Assembly: GCF_001552195.1 (NCBI RefSeq) | Contig: NZ_BCQS01000026.1 | Coordinates: forward strand, 1 to 64,000 | Length of the DNA: 64,000 bases | Source: Actinomadura latina NBRC 106108 | Lineage (GTDB): Bacteria > Actinomycetota > Actinomycetes > Streptosporangiales > Streptosporangiaceae | Direction: 5' to 3' | Shown here: positions 1 to 8,214 of the stretch, piece by piece | Layout: each line of letters opens with the position of its first letter | How positions within the stretch are numbered: the stretch's first letter is position 1 | Position numbers and translations under genes: made by a program | The notes under the pieces: generated by a model | Database searches by the model: none | What the model saw: only the letters and a program-made list of their open reading frames with translations | Told to the model about the DNA's origin: nothing

Positions 1-118
1 TGACCTGCAAGAACAGCGCTGTAGTGATCGTTAATGCCCCTCGTGACGGAGGTCTTGCGGAGAGGTTGGCGCATGATCTTGCAAACCCGCAGCTCAGAGG
101 CACGTAATCAGAGGTACT
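1..118 (+). promoter_or_regulatory. Leader and promoter of CRISPR array 1
   Basis: The 60 bases next to the first repeat closely match the leaders at 5726-5785 and 9148-9207, sharing GGTTGGCGCATGATCTTGCA and ending GAGGTACTGT. A promoter-like pair is kept in all three: TTGCAA (79-84), 18 bases, then CGTAAT (103-108). This puts the predicted transcript start close to the first repeat. Homology to the other two leaders is weak before about position 55, so the left part may be truncated or diverged. Confidence 0.7.
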
Positions 119-500
119 GTCGCAGCCCGCCACAAAACCGCATCGGATTGAAACTCAATGTGTTCCGGACTCAGTCCCATTGTTTTCCGTCGCAGCCCGC
201 CACAAAACCGCATCGGATTGAAACGCTGTCGCGAATGCCGATGGTCGGCGCTTCCGCGAGTCGCAGCCCGCCACAAAACCGCATCGGATTGAAACCATCA
301 TGGCGAGCACTTCCTGGACCGGAGGTGAAAGTCGCAGCCCGCCACAAAACCGCATCGGATTGAAACCTGGTGTCCCATGGTCACTCCCGACTTTGAGGAT
401 GTCGCAGCCTGCCGCAAAACCGCATCGGATTGAAACCTGTCGACCTTGTCCTTGCACCCGTTCGCGAAGTGCCGCAGCCGCCACAAAACCGCATCGGATT
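119..500 (+). CRISPR. CRISPR array 1 (36-bp repeat, RT-Cas1 family)
   Basis: Six repeats start at 119, 189, 260, 331, 401 and about 471, with 5 spacers of 34-35 bp. The 36-bp repeat begins GTCGCAGCCCGCCAC and ends CGCATCGGATTGAAAC. The fifth copy has two changes (GCCTGCCGC). The sixth is truncated and lacks GAAAC, which marks the old end and puts the leader on the left. The repeat differs from arrays 2 and 3 only around positions 9-14; the 3' half that gives the 8-nt crRNA handle is identical. Confidence 0.97.
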
Positions 501-566
501 AATAGGGACGTCGGTGAACGCCGGGCCTTGGATTCACTGACCGCCGAGGGGGGCGGTGGGAAGGGG

Positions 567-596
567 TTGACGTGGACGGAGGGGGCCTCCGATACT
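567..596 (+). promoter_or_regulatory. Likely promoter of the gene at 721
   Basis: TTGACG (567-572), an 18-base spacer and GATACT (591-596) form a good housekeeping-type promoter between array 1 and the GTG start at 721. The rest of 501-720 shows only GC-rich sequence and an AGGAGG ribosome binding site at 711-716. Confidence 0.55.
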
Positions 597-720
597 GGTG
601 AGCGTTCGACGGCTGCGGCCGAAGAGCGTTTCGAGGCCTTGTGCCTCCTGAGGAAGACCGGGTCTCCGGGTTTCACACCTGTGGGACGGACGGTCTGTTC
701 GGACTACCTCAGGAGGCTTC

Positions 721-1770
721 GTGCGGCCCATCTCCCATTTGGTCGACCGTGATGACGCGATCGCGTTCGCGGCGTTCCACACGCTCGTTTCTCCGGCGTT
801 GCGCGTCGCTGCGCGCGGACCGCTGGATCGGGCCAGGCACGCCGGTCGGGTTTGTAGCGCGCCGGCTGGTCAGGGATGGTGCGCCGAGTGCGAGGCGGCG
901 GCCGACGACCTGCTTCTGGAGAGCTTCGGTCGGCTGCGCGGCGCGATCGGCGGGGCGATGCTGGTGACCAGTTCGGGGCAGCCTGTCCGCGAGATGGTCC
1001 TGGTGTGCGAGCACTTGGCGTCGCCGGGTGCGCGGGACGAGGACGCCGCTGCCTGGGCGCCCAGGCTGCGGGGTTCAAAGGGCGGCGACGAGCCCGCCTG
1101 GTTGCGGGCCGCTCGCGCGCAGCTCGTCCACTACCCGTTGCGGCATCTGGAGGAGCGGACGAGGCGCGCGGACGCGGTGCGGCGGGGTGCGTCGGCGCGT
1201 CCGGACCGGGACCTGCGGCAGGCGGCCTGGGCTGCTTCGCTGCGGGACGATCCCGCGGGTCTGGAGATGCTCATTCTGGTGGTGTTCCGGATGCGGCGAA
1301 GGGTCTCCGATCCGTTTCAGGTGCCGGACGACCTGCGCGAACGCCATGGGTTGACGCGGGTGGAGGCGTCCCGGCGTATGGGGGCGGCGTTGGCGGCGCT
1401 GCGGGCGGTCAATCCGGGCTTCTTCGCCGCCAACATCGACGAGCCGGTGGACGGCTCCGGTGCCGTGCCGGCGGCGGATCCGCTGCACGGCCTTGTAACG
1501 GCTGCGGAACGGGATCAGGCTCGCGTGACTTTGGGCCGTCTGCTCAGGGTCCGTGCGGATGAGCCCGAGCCACGTGCGATCCGCCGGGAAACGTACCGGA
1601 GGATCGTCGCCGCCATATGCGCGGTCGGCGGCGGACGGTGCGCAAATCCGGTCGCTCTGGCCGTCCACGAGTTCGGCATTGCGCCGGAGCAAGCCGAGCG
1701 GATGGTGCGGCGCTTCGCGGTCCTGGTGGCCACGGCGGGGGTGGAGTGGGCGGATCGGGTGGCGGCGTAG
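721..1770 (+). CDS. Hypothetical protein beside CRISPR array 1
   Basis: This 349-residue protein has a GTG start with AGGAGG four bases upstream. I do not recognise the family. An N-terminal Cys pair (WCAEC, about residues 55-59) is preceded by a lone Cys near 46. The middle is Arg/Glu-rich and helical. Around residues 215-235 the stretch RHGLTRVEASRRMGAALAAL looks like a helix-turn-helix. No signal peptide or membrane segment is evident. It runs convergently with the Cas6 operon, with 48 bases between stops. Its position between array 1 and cas genes makes a CRISPR-linked role possible, but nothing in the sequence proves it. Confidence 0.7.
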   Translation: MRPISHLVDRDDAIAFAAFHTLVSPALRVAARGPLDRARHAGRVCSAPAGQGWCAECEAAADDLLLESFGRLRGAIGGAMLVTSSGQPVREMVLVCEHLASPGARDEDAAAWAPRLRGSKGGDEPAWLRAARAQLVHYPLRHLEERTRRADAVRRGASARPDRDLRQAAWAASLRDDPAGLEMLILVVFRMRRRVSDPFQVPDDLRERHGLTRVEASRRMGAALAALRAVNPGFFAANIDEPVDGSGAVPAADPLHGLVTAAERDQARVTLGRLLRVRADEPEPRAIRRETYRRIVAAICAVGGGRCANPVALAVHEFGIAPEQAERMVRRFAVLVATAGVEWADRVAA

Positions 1771-1818
1771 CGCCCGCCGACGCGGTCGGGCGGTGACCGG
1801 GGCCGCGCGCCGCGATCA

Positions 1819-2244
1819 TCACGCGCTCGTCCACCGGCGGATCTCCGCGGCGATCCGCCCGGCATCGCCCGCGCTGAGCGCCACATCCACCATTCGGGCG
1901 TCCGTACTCAGTGTTAGGCACGCGCCCCCCGCCGCCGGCTCCACCGCGAGCTGCCGGACGACGACCGAGCCGTCCTCAGTGATCGCTTGCTCCCCGACCA
2001 GCCGTTCGGGGCGGGGCAGGCATGCGGCGCCCCCGTCTGCGGCAGCGGTGAACAAGTCGAGGAGGTCGACACCGACCGAGGGGACGTTCAGGTCGGCGCG
2101 GACGGTCATGGTGGCCGACTCGCCGGTGAAGGTCAGCACGGCGAACGGGCCGTGCAACCAGGCAGCGATGCTGCCCGCCACTATCTCGCGTGGCCCGTAG
2201 GGTCGGGTGCGGACGCGCTGCGCATACGACTCGGGACCGGTCAT
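1819..2244 (-). CDS. Unknown protein coupled to Cas6
   Basis: This 141-residue protein begins MTGPESYAQR; its ATG overlaps the cas6 stop by 4 bases (ATGA), so it is probably translationally coupled. It is the last gene of the RT-cas1-cas2-cas2-cas6 operon. The predicted fold alternates beta strands and helices with no Cys cluster or recognisable catalytic motif. I do not recognise the family. The context suggests an accessory of crRNA maturation or adaptation. A longer upstream reading frame exists, but it is an Arg-rich antisense of cas6 and is not the real N terminus. Confidence 0.75.
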   Translation of the reverse strand: MTGPESYAQRVRTRPYGPREIVAGSIAAWLHGPFAVLTFTGESATMTVRADLNVPSVGVDLLDLFTAAADGGAACLPRPERLVGEQAITEDGSVVVRQLAVEPAAGGACLTLSTDARMVDVALSAGDAGRIAAEIRRWTSA

Positions 2245-3044
2245 CGGCCTGACGGGAGGACGTATCCCATGCCGATGCCGGTGCGGTCTCCGATACCGCC
2301 GTAGGCGCTGAACCGAACCAGGGCGTCCAGGCTCGCCTGCGCCTCCGCCGAGCATTGCCGGGAGTCGGCGACGCGGTAGATGATCTCGCCGACACTGCCA
2401 CGGGCCGGCGGGACGTTGGCTTTGAACAGGTGTTCGGCCGTCGTCAGGCGGTAGTCGGCGACTTCGAGGTTCTGCGTGATGGCCTGGCTCGCCGTTTCGT
2501 CCAATGCGGTGTCCGGGGCGAAGGCGTTCCACTTGCGGTACAGGTCGGAGAAGGCCCATTCGGGCTCGGGGAAAGGGCGGGCGCGGCGTACGCCTTCTTC
2601 TCGGGCGGTGAAGAAGGCGACGGGTGTGACGATCTGGAAGGTCCATTGTTCGACGGGACGGCCTGCTGCGAGCAGTTCCGGATAGGGCGCGGCTCCGGCC
2701 ACCTCGACGGACGCGACCTCGTAGAGGCAGCGCGCCACCCGCACGGTGGCAGTAGTCGCCAGCGCCTGCAGGACGGGCGCGGTGAGCGAGTCGACCAGGA
2801 CCCCGGCCTCGAACCGCACCAGGCGGCTGGACGCGCTGACGCGCCGGTTCCGCTCGTCCAGCAGCGGTGTGAGCGCATACGGTTTCGGCGGTCGCGTGTC
2901 GTGGAGTGCCGCCGACAGGTCGCCTTCGTCGGAATCGCGAAGCGCTGCCAGGAAGGCGGCGTTGACGGCCGGGCCGGTGTGCGGCGGGGGGATCGGCGGG
3001 CGTGTGCCGGCGGGCTCGAGGTGGACGATGATGCGAGCGGGCAT
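2241..3044 (-). CDS. cas6: Cas6 pre-crRNA endoribonuclease (RT-Cas1 locus)
   Basis: This 267-residue RAMP protein should cut the 36-nt repeat transcripts into crRNAs with an 8-nt ATTGAAAC handle. The C terminus carries the Cas6 glycine-rich loop (GGIGDRTGIGMGYV, residues 249-262) after a long beta-rich body. The ATG is preceded by GGAGG about ten bases upstream. It lies 64 bases after the second cas2-like gene and overlaps the next gene by 4 bases. It is clearly different from the type I-B Cas6 at 52164. The catalytic residue is not certain; His23 and His48 are candidates. No effector genes accompany it here, so its crRNAs probably serve an effector encoded elsewhere. Confidence 0.9.
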   Translation of the reverse strand: MPARIIVHLEPAGTRPPIPPPHTGPAVNAAFLAALRDSDEGDLSAALHDTRPPKPYALTPLLDERNRRVSASSRLVRFEAGVLVDSLTAPVLQALATTATVRVARCLYEVASVEVAGAAPYPELLAAGRPVEQWTFQIVTPVAFFTAREEGVRRARPFPEPEWAFSDLYRKWNAFAPDTALDETASQAITQNLEVADYRLTTAEHLFKANVPPARGSVGEIIYRVADSRQCSAEAQASLDALVRFSAYGGIGDRTGIGMGYVLPSGR

Positions 3045-3108
3045 GCGGGCCTCGGCCTCCGTGTCGTCGGGCGTGTGGGGGAACCTTAGTGAGAGCGTGC
3101 GCCGATGA

Positions 3109-3396
3109 TCAGCGGGCGACCCATACCGGTCGGACGAGGTGACGCTCGGCGGGTTCCGGGGCCGTTCGCAGGCGTCGTGCGCACGAGGGGCAGGGCGCGT
3201 AGATCCGCAGCCGGTCGACCGGTGCCAACAATCCTTCCAGGGCGGCGGCGGCGCGGTGGGCGTCCAGGCCGGCCGCGTCGGGGATCAGCCAGCCGCTCTG
3301 CTGGAACCGGTCGGCGACCTCGTCCAGCGCGGCCCGTAGCCGGTCGCGGCGGCCGTCGTCGAACACGTCGTAACAGACCAGTACCGGCCCCTTCAT
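3109..3396 (-). CDS. cas2: Cas2-like protein 2 with CxxC pair
   Basis: This 95-residue protein begins MKGPVLVCYDVFDDGRRDRL, the typical Cas2 first strand with Asp10 and a ferredoxin-like layout; QQSGWLIP is the usual second strand. Cas2 forms the central dimer of the Cas1-Cas2 spacer integrase. After the last core strand there is APCPSC (C69 and C72), which is not a normal Cas2 feature. The neighbouring cas2-like gene has a CxxC at almost the same place, so the two look like paralogues. Its ATG overlaps the stop of the upstream cas2-like gene by 4 bases. Confidence 0.9.
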   Translation of the reverse strand: MKGPVLVCYDVFDDGRRDRLRAALDEVADRFQQSGWLIPDAAGLDAHRAAAALEGLLAPVDRLRIYAPCPSCARRLRTAPEPAERHLVRPVWVAR

Positions 3397-3674
3397 GGCA
3401 CGACCCAGCCCAGCGGGCTGACCTGCTCGGCCGTTCCACCGCGATGCGCCGCCCGGCAGCGAGGGCAGTTCGGGAGCGCCAGTAGGTGGTCGCCTGGCCG
3501 CAGATGCTCGCTCGCCTGCTTGACGATCTCGTCCAGTTCGGCAGCGTCGGCACCGATCTCGTAGACGGTGAACAGGACGCGGGGGCCGTATCCGGCCAGC
3601 GGCCGGTTCACCGCGCGGCGTCCGGCGTCGGAGGAGACGTCGAAGGTCACGGTCCAGGATGTGCGGTCGGTCAT
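3393..3674 (-). CDS. Cas2-like protein 1 with CxxC pair
   Basis: This 93-residue protein starts at ATG 3674, 4 bases downstream of the cas1 stop. SWTVTFDVSSDAGRR (Asp12) and VLFTVYEI match the first and second strands of Cas2, but the loop after Asp12 is shorter than in its neighbour. NCPRC (C70 and C73) aligns with the CPSC of the downstream gene. Tandem cas2 genes suggest a Cas2 heterodimer in the integrase, or one catalytic-type and one degenerate copy. An upstream in-frame ATG (3743) would overlap cas1 and is less likely. Confidence 0.85.
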   Translation of the reverse strand: MTDRTSWTVTFDVSSDAGRRAVNRPLAGYGPRVLFTVYEIGADAAELDEIVKQASEHLRPGDHLLALPNCPRCRAAHRGGTAEQVSPLGWVVP

Positions 3675-3678
3675 CAGG

Positions 3679-4692
3679 TCATCTCCAGGTGAACGGTTCG
3701 TACGATTCGGTTTCGCCGAGGATCCAGGCGCGCAGGGCGACACATTGGGCGCGGAGTTGGTCGGCGTAGCTGCGGCGCGCGGGTGGCGCCGGCCAGCCGC
3801 GCGCCGGGGCGGCGAGCCTGGCGTGGAAGCGCGTGATGATCTGGCTGCGGGCCTGCGGTGACAGCCACGGCCCGTCCGGGCCGTCCTCCAAGTCCTCGGT
3901 CGTGACCGCGCGCAGTCCCGTGAGCGCCAGGACGGTGGAGTCCAGCAGGATCGGCCGCCATTCCTCCATGAGGTCGAACGCCAAGGTCGGGCGTCCGCGC
4001 GCCGGGGTGTGCAGGAATGACACGTACGGATCCAGGCCCGCGGCGAGCAGGCCGGAGGTAACGGTCTCGCGCAGGAGGGCCGAGCAGTAGTTGGTGAGGG
4101 CGTTCACCACGTCCGCGCTGCGCCGGTCGCGTCCGGTGAACCCCAGACCGGGGTCGAGGACGGAAGAGAAGGCACGGTAGTAGACACCGGACGCACCGCC
4201 CTCCACCCCCATGACCTGCGCGACATCACCGCACTCGGCGACCCTGACCTCCAGCGCCGACAGCCGTGCCGCTGCCTGCCACACCAGTTCGGGATCGCGC
4301 GCACGCCGGGCGCGGCGGCGCAGCAGCACATGCTGGTTGCGGATCTTCCCCGCCACCAGAGCACGTGACAGCTCCACTCTGTCGGATACGACAGCGTGCC
4401 GCTCCAACTGCCGGCGGCGGGCGAGCACATGCCCCGCGCTGGGCGGTTCCATTCTTCCCAGCGGCCTGCCCGTCCCTGAAAGCAGCACAAGAGGGATATC
4501 GCGGGACAGCAGCGCATGCATGGCCTGGGTGGAGATTCCCACCTGCCCCGACAGCACCACCTCGGAAATTTGCGTCAGCGGTGCCGAGGCCCGCAGTTCT
4601 CCGTCCTTCAGCGCCACCAGCCGTCCGCCCCTGCGGCGCACCACGCACCCGGTACCCACGACATGGAACGGTCGGCCGTGAATCAGCACCAC
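3679..4692 (-). CDS. cas1: Cas1 integrase of the RT-linked adaptation module
   Basis: This 337-residue Cas1 inserts new spacers at the leader end. The metal-binding residues of the family are visible: Glu164 (GVEGGAS), His228 (SFLHTP) and the Asp240/Glu243 pair in FDLMEEWRP. The N-terminal beta domain ends with GRMEPPSAG. The start is GTG, 1 base downstream of the RT stop, so RT and Cas1 are separate but tightly coupled proteins rather than the fused RT-Cas1 seen in some type III loci. It is only distantly related to the I-B Cas1 at 59090. Confidence 0.96.
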   Translation of the reverse strand: MVLIHGRPFHVVGTGCVVRRRGGRLVALKDGELRASAPLTQISEVVLSGQVGISTQAMHALLSRDIPLVLLSGTGRPLGRMEPPSAGHVLARRRQLERHAVVSDRVELSRALVAGKIRNQHVLLRRRARRARDPELVWQAAARLSALEVRVAECGDVAQVMGVEGGASGVYYRAFSSVLDPGLGFTGRDRRSADVVNALTNYCSALLRETVTSGLLAAGLDPYVSFLHTPARGRPTLAFDLMEEWRPILLDSTVLALTGLRAVTTEDLEDGPDGPWLSPQARSQIITRFHARLAAPARGWPAPPARRSYADQLRAQCVALRAWILGETESYEPFTWR

Positions 4693-4693
4693 C

Positions 4694-5587
4694 TCAACGA
4701 CCTCCCTCTTCCGTTCCGGCGGGCTGCGCTGTCGTGCCGACGAAACGCCAGCCCAGCAGGGTGAACCCGAAGTCGAAATCGGCGATGTAGGTTTTGTCGG
4801 GGTTGATGCGCAGCCCGCGCGCCGTCAGGGCCCGATCGACCTCGGTGAGAGCCGCCATCGCCTCGTCCGGTCCTTGGCACAGGACGGTCAGGTCGTCGGC
4901 GTAGCGGACCAGGCGCCCTGATCTCCCGTCCACTTCACGGTCGAAATCGGCGAGGAAGAACTCCGCGAGCGCCGGGCTGATCGGCGCGCCCTCCGGCAAT
5001 CCCCGGCGGCGATCCACCACCCCTTCGGGCATCAGCCATGGCGCGCACACCCACGAACGGACGAGTTCGGCGGCGTAGGGATCGTGTATCCGCCCTGCGA
5101 CCTGTTCCAGCAGCAATCGGTGGCCGACCTCAGCGAAGAAGTCGGCGATGTCGGTCCGCAGAACCCACGTCAGCCCAGAATCGCGATGCCGCTGCACTTG
5201 CTCGAGCGCGTTGAGCCATGACCGTCCGGGACGGTATGAGAAACTTACCGGGTTGGCGGGATTCAACCGAGTCCCGTGAATGTTCAGGAAGGCTCGCTGG
5301 ACGATGCGGTCACAGATGGTCGGCAACCCCCGCGTCCGGGGCTTGCCGCCGCGCATCAGCCGGACCGGCCGGAGTGGCTGTGCCTGGTACCGCTGTTCTC
5401 GCAGCAGCGTAGCCAGGGTCGTCAGCCGGGGTCCGACCTCGCGGCCGAACACGGCCGCCGTGACTCCGTCCGCCCCGGCCATGCCACTGCCGGCGGCCAC
5501 CCGCGACCAGGCGGCCCATAGCACTCGATCGCTAGCCAGCCGCTCAGCCAGCCGCGCCCCTGCCCTCGTCTGCTCGTGTGTCCTCAT
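4694..5587 (-). CDS. CRISPR-associated reverse transcriptase
   Basis: This 297-residue group II intron-like RT has all core motifs: TDIADFF (Asp146), GLPEGAPISP (195-204, with Glu where QG is usual), RYADDLTVL (catalytic D231 and D232), NPDKT (262-266) and LLGWRF (277-282). It ends right after the palm, so the thumb/maturase (X) and endonuclease domains are absent, as expected for CRISPR RTs. It is the first gene of the operon and lies directly before cas1. By analogy with RT-Cas1 systems it may let the integrase acquire spacers from RNA. The frame continues upstream into the leader and array, but ATG 5587 is the first sensible start. Confidence 0.95.
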   Translation of the reverse strand: MRTHEQTRAGARLAERLASDRVLWAAWSRVAAGSGMAGADGVTAAVFGREVGPRLTTLATLLREQRYQAQPLRPVRLMRGGKPRTRGLPTICDRIVQRAFLNIHGTRLNPANPVSFSYRPGRSWLNALEQVQRHRDSGLTWVLRTDIADFFAEVGHRLLLEQVAGRIHDPYAAELVRSWVCAPWLMPEGVVDRRRGLPEGAPISPALAEFFLADFDREVDGRSGRLVRYADDLTVLCQGPDEAMAALTEVDRALTARGLRINPDKTYIADFDFGFTLLGWRFVGTTAQPAGTEEGGR

Positions 5588-5785
5588 GCCCACAACCGAT
5601 GGACGAGCAGTTTTCGTGCCATTCACAGAATTGCCAGGAGGTTGGCGCACACCTCGAAAATCACCTCTGACCTGCACAAACGCCTGTTTGAAGATCGTCT
5701 GCGACACCTCTTCAAGATCGCTCGCGGGGAGGTTGGCGCATGATCTTGCAAACCTGCAGGTCAGACCCCCATAATCTGAGGTACT
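5588..5785 (+). promoter_or_regulatory. Leader of array 2 and divergent start region of the RT operon
   Basis: The promoter-like pair TTGCAA (5746-5751), 18 bases, CATAAT (5770-5775) lies just before the first repeat. A second conserved block starting GGAGGTTGGCGCACACC at about 5639 recurs at about 9060 in leader 3, so leaders 2 and 3 share roughly 140 bases, including two copies of GAGGTTGGCGCA. The leftward promoter of the RT operon must also lie here, but I see no clear hexamers for it. Confidence 0.7.
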
Positions 5786-6740
5786 GTCGCAGCGCTCAAC
5801 AAAACCGCATCGGATTGAAACCGGTCGTAGAAGCAGGCGCCCTTCACGTTGTAGAGTCGCAGCGCTCAACAAAACCGCATCGGATTGAAACTTCAACGAG
5901 CACGACCTGGACTGCATCAGGAGTGTCGCAGCGCTCAACAAAACCGCATCGGATTGAAACCTTCTTCTTCGCCCCGGCGAGCTGGAGTTCGGTCATGGTC
6001 GCAGCGCTCAACAAAACCGCATCGGATTGAAACCTGTCGGTGTGAGTCATGGTGACGTGTCACCCTTCAGTCGCAGCGCTCAACAAAACCGCATCGGATT
6101 GAAACCAGACATACCCCGCCTCTCGTCAGTTTTGCGCGATCGTCGCAGCGCTCAACAAAACCGCATCGGATTGAAACCCCTGGTTGGCGCTCTGCTAGGC
6201 GCCCCAGTAGGTCGCAGCGCTCAACAAAACCGCATCGGATTGAAACCTCTGGCACCGGCCATAGCGCCCCCCGATGAAAAAGGTCGCAGCGCTCAACAAA
6301 ACCGCATCGGATTGAAACCTAGCAGGTACACTTTGTACCCGTCTGTCTCGGTCGCAGCGCTCAACAAAACCGCATCGGATTGAAACTCATGACAAGAGCG
6401 TCATGACCCGGGTCCCCCGAAAGGTATAGTCGCAGCGCTCAACAAAACCGCATCGGATTGAAACCGACCGACTAGTGTCAGCCGTTGGCGACGTTGGGAG
6501 TCGCAGCGCTCAACAAAACCGCATCGGATTGAAACTCGCCCGGCCCTCTGTGGTTACCTCTGTCGATTGGGTCGCAGCGCTCAACAAAACCGCATCGGAT
6601 TGAAACTGTCACCCATGATCGACTGGCCGTTCTTGGTGAAGTCGCAGCGCTCAACAAAACCGCAGCGGATTGAAACGTCGACGGGCGCGTGCCTGCGAGA
6701 GACCCTTGTAGTCGCAGCGCTCGACAAAACCGCATCGGAT
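5786..6740 (+). CRISPR. CRISPR array 2 (36-bp repeat, RT-Cas1 family)
   Basis: Fourteen repeats start at 5786, 5856, 5925, 5998, 6070, 6142, 6211, 6283, 6351, 6429, 6500, 6571, 6641 and 6711, with 13 spacers of about 32-42 bp. The repeat begins GTCGCAGCGCTCAAC and ends CGCATCGGATTGAAAC. The thirteenth copy has one change (CGCAGCGG), and the fourteenth has CTCGAC and loses its 3' end, so the leader is at the left. The array points away from the RT operon. Confidence 0.98.
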
Positions 6741-6747
6741 CAATTGA

Positions 6748-6780
6748 AAACGCGCGGTCCCGTGACGGGGCCGCGCGTTT
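6748..6780. terminator. Strong hairpin terminator shared by array 2 and the ubiquitin-like operon
   Basis: A 15-bp stem (one G-T pair) with a TGA loop: AAACGCGCGGTCCCG pairs with CGGGGCCGCGCGTTT. The A-run and T-run on either side let it work on both strands. It lies just after the last repeat of array 2 and just after the stop of the leftward E1 gene. Confidence 0.85.
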
Positions 6781-6796
6781 GGTGTGGGTGATGCGG

Positions 6797-7693
6797 TCAG
6801 GGGCGTGGGGGTGGAGTGGGTGTTGAGAAGTGGGGTGGCGGTGTGGCGTCGCCTTCGCCGCGGGGTGATTCGAGGCCGCAGGCGGGGCAGTCGGGTTGGG
6901 GGTCGGCATCGATGGCGGTGAGTGCGGGGCCGGCCAGATCGATGAGGGTGTACGGGCGTGGGCGTGGGCGGTGCCAGCCGGTGAGGAGGTTGAGGGCCTC
7001 GCCGAGGGCGATGCCGGCGATGGCCTGGTTGAGGAAGATGACGCTCGGGGTTGGTTCGTCGGGTGCGTCGTGAAGGTATCCGGCGCTGCGCTTCGCGGTG
7101 GTGAGGACCGGGTCGAGTTCCATGGAGGCGGCTGTCGGATCGTAGCCGGACAGGCATAGCAGGCAGGGCCCGCCCGGCGTCACGGTCGCGACGTGTCCGG
7201 AGACGTCGAGCGGGTTGGACCCGTTCGTGGTGATCTCGGCGCCGGTGTCGATGTAGGGGCGGGCGTACTGCACGGCGAGTGAGTTGAGTGCCCAACGTGG
7301 TGCGTGGCCGTCAACGGCGCCGAATATCAGGTCGGCGCAGCGCAGAGACATCCACACGTCAGTGTCGAGGATGCTGTCTTGCAGAGCGTGGACGGGGATG
7401 TTCGGGTCGATGCGTTCGACGGCGCGGGCCGCGACCTCGACTTTGGACGTGCCGTCGCATACGTCGGTCGGCGTGGCACCGGTGAGGCGGTTGAGGTTGG
7501 TGGCTTCGACGTGGTCGGGATCCACGATGATCAGCCGTCCGATGCCGAGATGGGCAAGTCCTTGGACGAGCAGTGAGCCAATCCCGCCGACGCCGACGAC
7601 GGCCGCGGTGGCAGAGCGCAATTTGTGCTGCCCGTCCTGGCCGAAAGCACGAACTTGACGGTCGTGCCTATCGGCATCGAGGGCCTCGGTCAT
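6797..7693 (-). CDS. E1-like ThiF/MoeB-family adenylating enzyme
   Basis: This 298-residue protein has the ThiF-type nucleotide fold: GVGGIG (34-39), VDPDHVEATNLNRL with Asp58, Asn66 and Arg69, and a later DGH. Two Cys pairs, CLLC (177-180) and CPAC near the C terminus, probably bind zinc. In this family the enzyme adenylates the C terminus of a ubiquitin-like protein and may pass it to a thiol. The ATG at 7693 overlaps the JAB gene stop by 4 bases. It is the last of three tightly overlapping genes, consistent with a complete conjugation set. A more upstream ATG (7741) would overlap the JAB gene further. Confidence 0.92.
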   Translation of the reverse strand: MTEALDADRHDRQVRAFGQDGQHKLRSATAAVVGVGGIGSLLVQGLAHLGIGRLIIVDPDHVEATNLNRLTGATPTDVCDGTSKVEVAARAVERIDPNIPVHALQDSILDTDVWMSLRCADLIFGAVDGHAPRWALNSLAVQYARPYIDTGAEITTNGSNPLDVSGHVATVTPGGPCLLCLSGYDPTAASMELDPVLTTAKRSAGYLHDAPDEPTPSVIFLNQAIAGIALGEALNLLTGWHRPRPRPYTLIDLAGPALTAIDADPQPDCPACGLESPRGEGDATPPPHFSTPTPPPRP

Positions 7694-8214
7694 GGTGTGC
7701 ACAGCGGGACCTCGTTCAGGGTGTCGTCCAGCAGGTGGCATGTGTCAAGCGGCGCGAGTCGACGCGGTTGCGGAGACCAGGCGCCGGCCAGTCCACCTGG
7801 GCCGAGGACGAGGGAGGCGGCGATGGCCGGCGGTTCGTCCGGCATGGTCGCGGCGAACTCGGCGTGAGTAAGGCGCATGTTGTGCTCGTCGTGGCTGGAG
7901 AACCAGACCGGTCCGTCGCCGAATGGATGTGTGTGGACGTCCACCAGCGACATCCCGGTCTCGTAGCAGGCCAGGAGGACCTGCCGGGTGAAGGCGGGGT
8001 CGACCTCGACGCGCACCGGGGATTGCACGTGCAGCGCCGTGTCCGGGATGAGCAGTGCCTGCCTGACGAGCAGATCTGTCGTGTGTCGGCCCCACGGGTC
8101 CGTCCAGGTGCTGGCGCGGGCCAGCAGGTAGGCCATACGTTCGGACGGGCATGCCAGCAGGTGCTCTTCGGCCGGGCGCCACACGCGAGTGGGCAGGCGT
8201 AGGACGCAGCGCAT
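7690..8214 (-). CDS. JAB/JAMM-domain isopeptidase
   Basis: This 174-residue protein contains the JAMM zinc motif VHTHPFGDGPVWFSSHDE, with His94, His96, Ser106/107 and Asp109; Glu25 is the likely general base. Such proteins remove or process ubiquitin-like modifiers. The ATG at 8214 overlaps the TGA of the UBL-E2 gene, and its own stop overlaps the E1 start, so all three genes are translationally coupled. This matches the Prok-E2/JAB/ThiF gene sets described in bacteria, including the Bil antiphage systems. Confidence 0.92.
   Translation of the reverse strand: MRCVLRLPTRVWRPAEEHLLACPSERMAYLLARASTWTDPWGRHTTDLLVRQALLIPDTALHVQSPVRVEVDPAFTRQVLLACYETGMSLVDVHTHPFGDGPVWFSSHDEHNMRLTHAEFAATMPDEPPAIAASLVLGPGGLAGAWSPQPRRLAPLDTCHLLDDTLNEVPLCTP

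Noticed and set aside
155..676. Leftward frame of 173 residues across array 1
   Set aside because: It translates the repeats (SIRCGFV, FQSDAVLWRAAT) and has no coding character.
5588..5941. N-terminal extension of the RT into array 2 and its leader
   Set aside because: The extension reads through repeats and a promoter region; ATG 5587 is the first real start.
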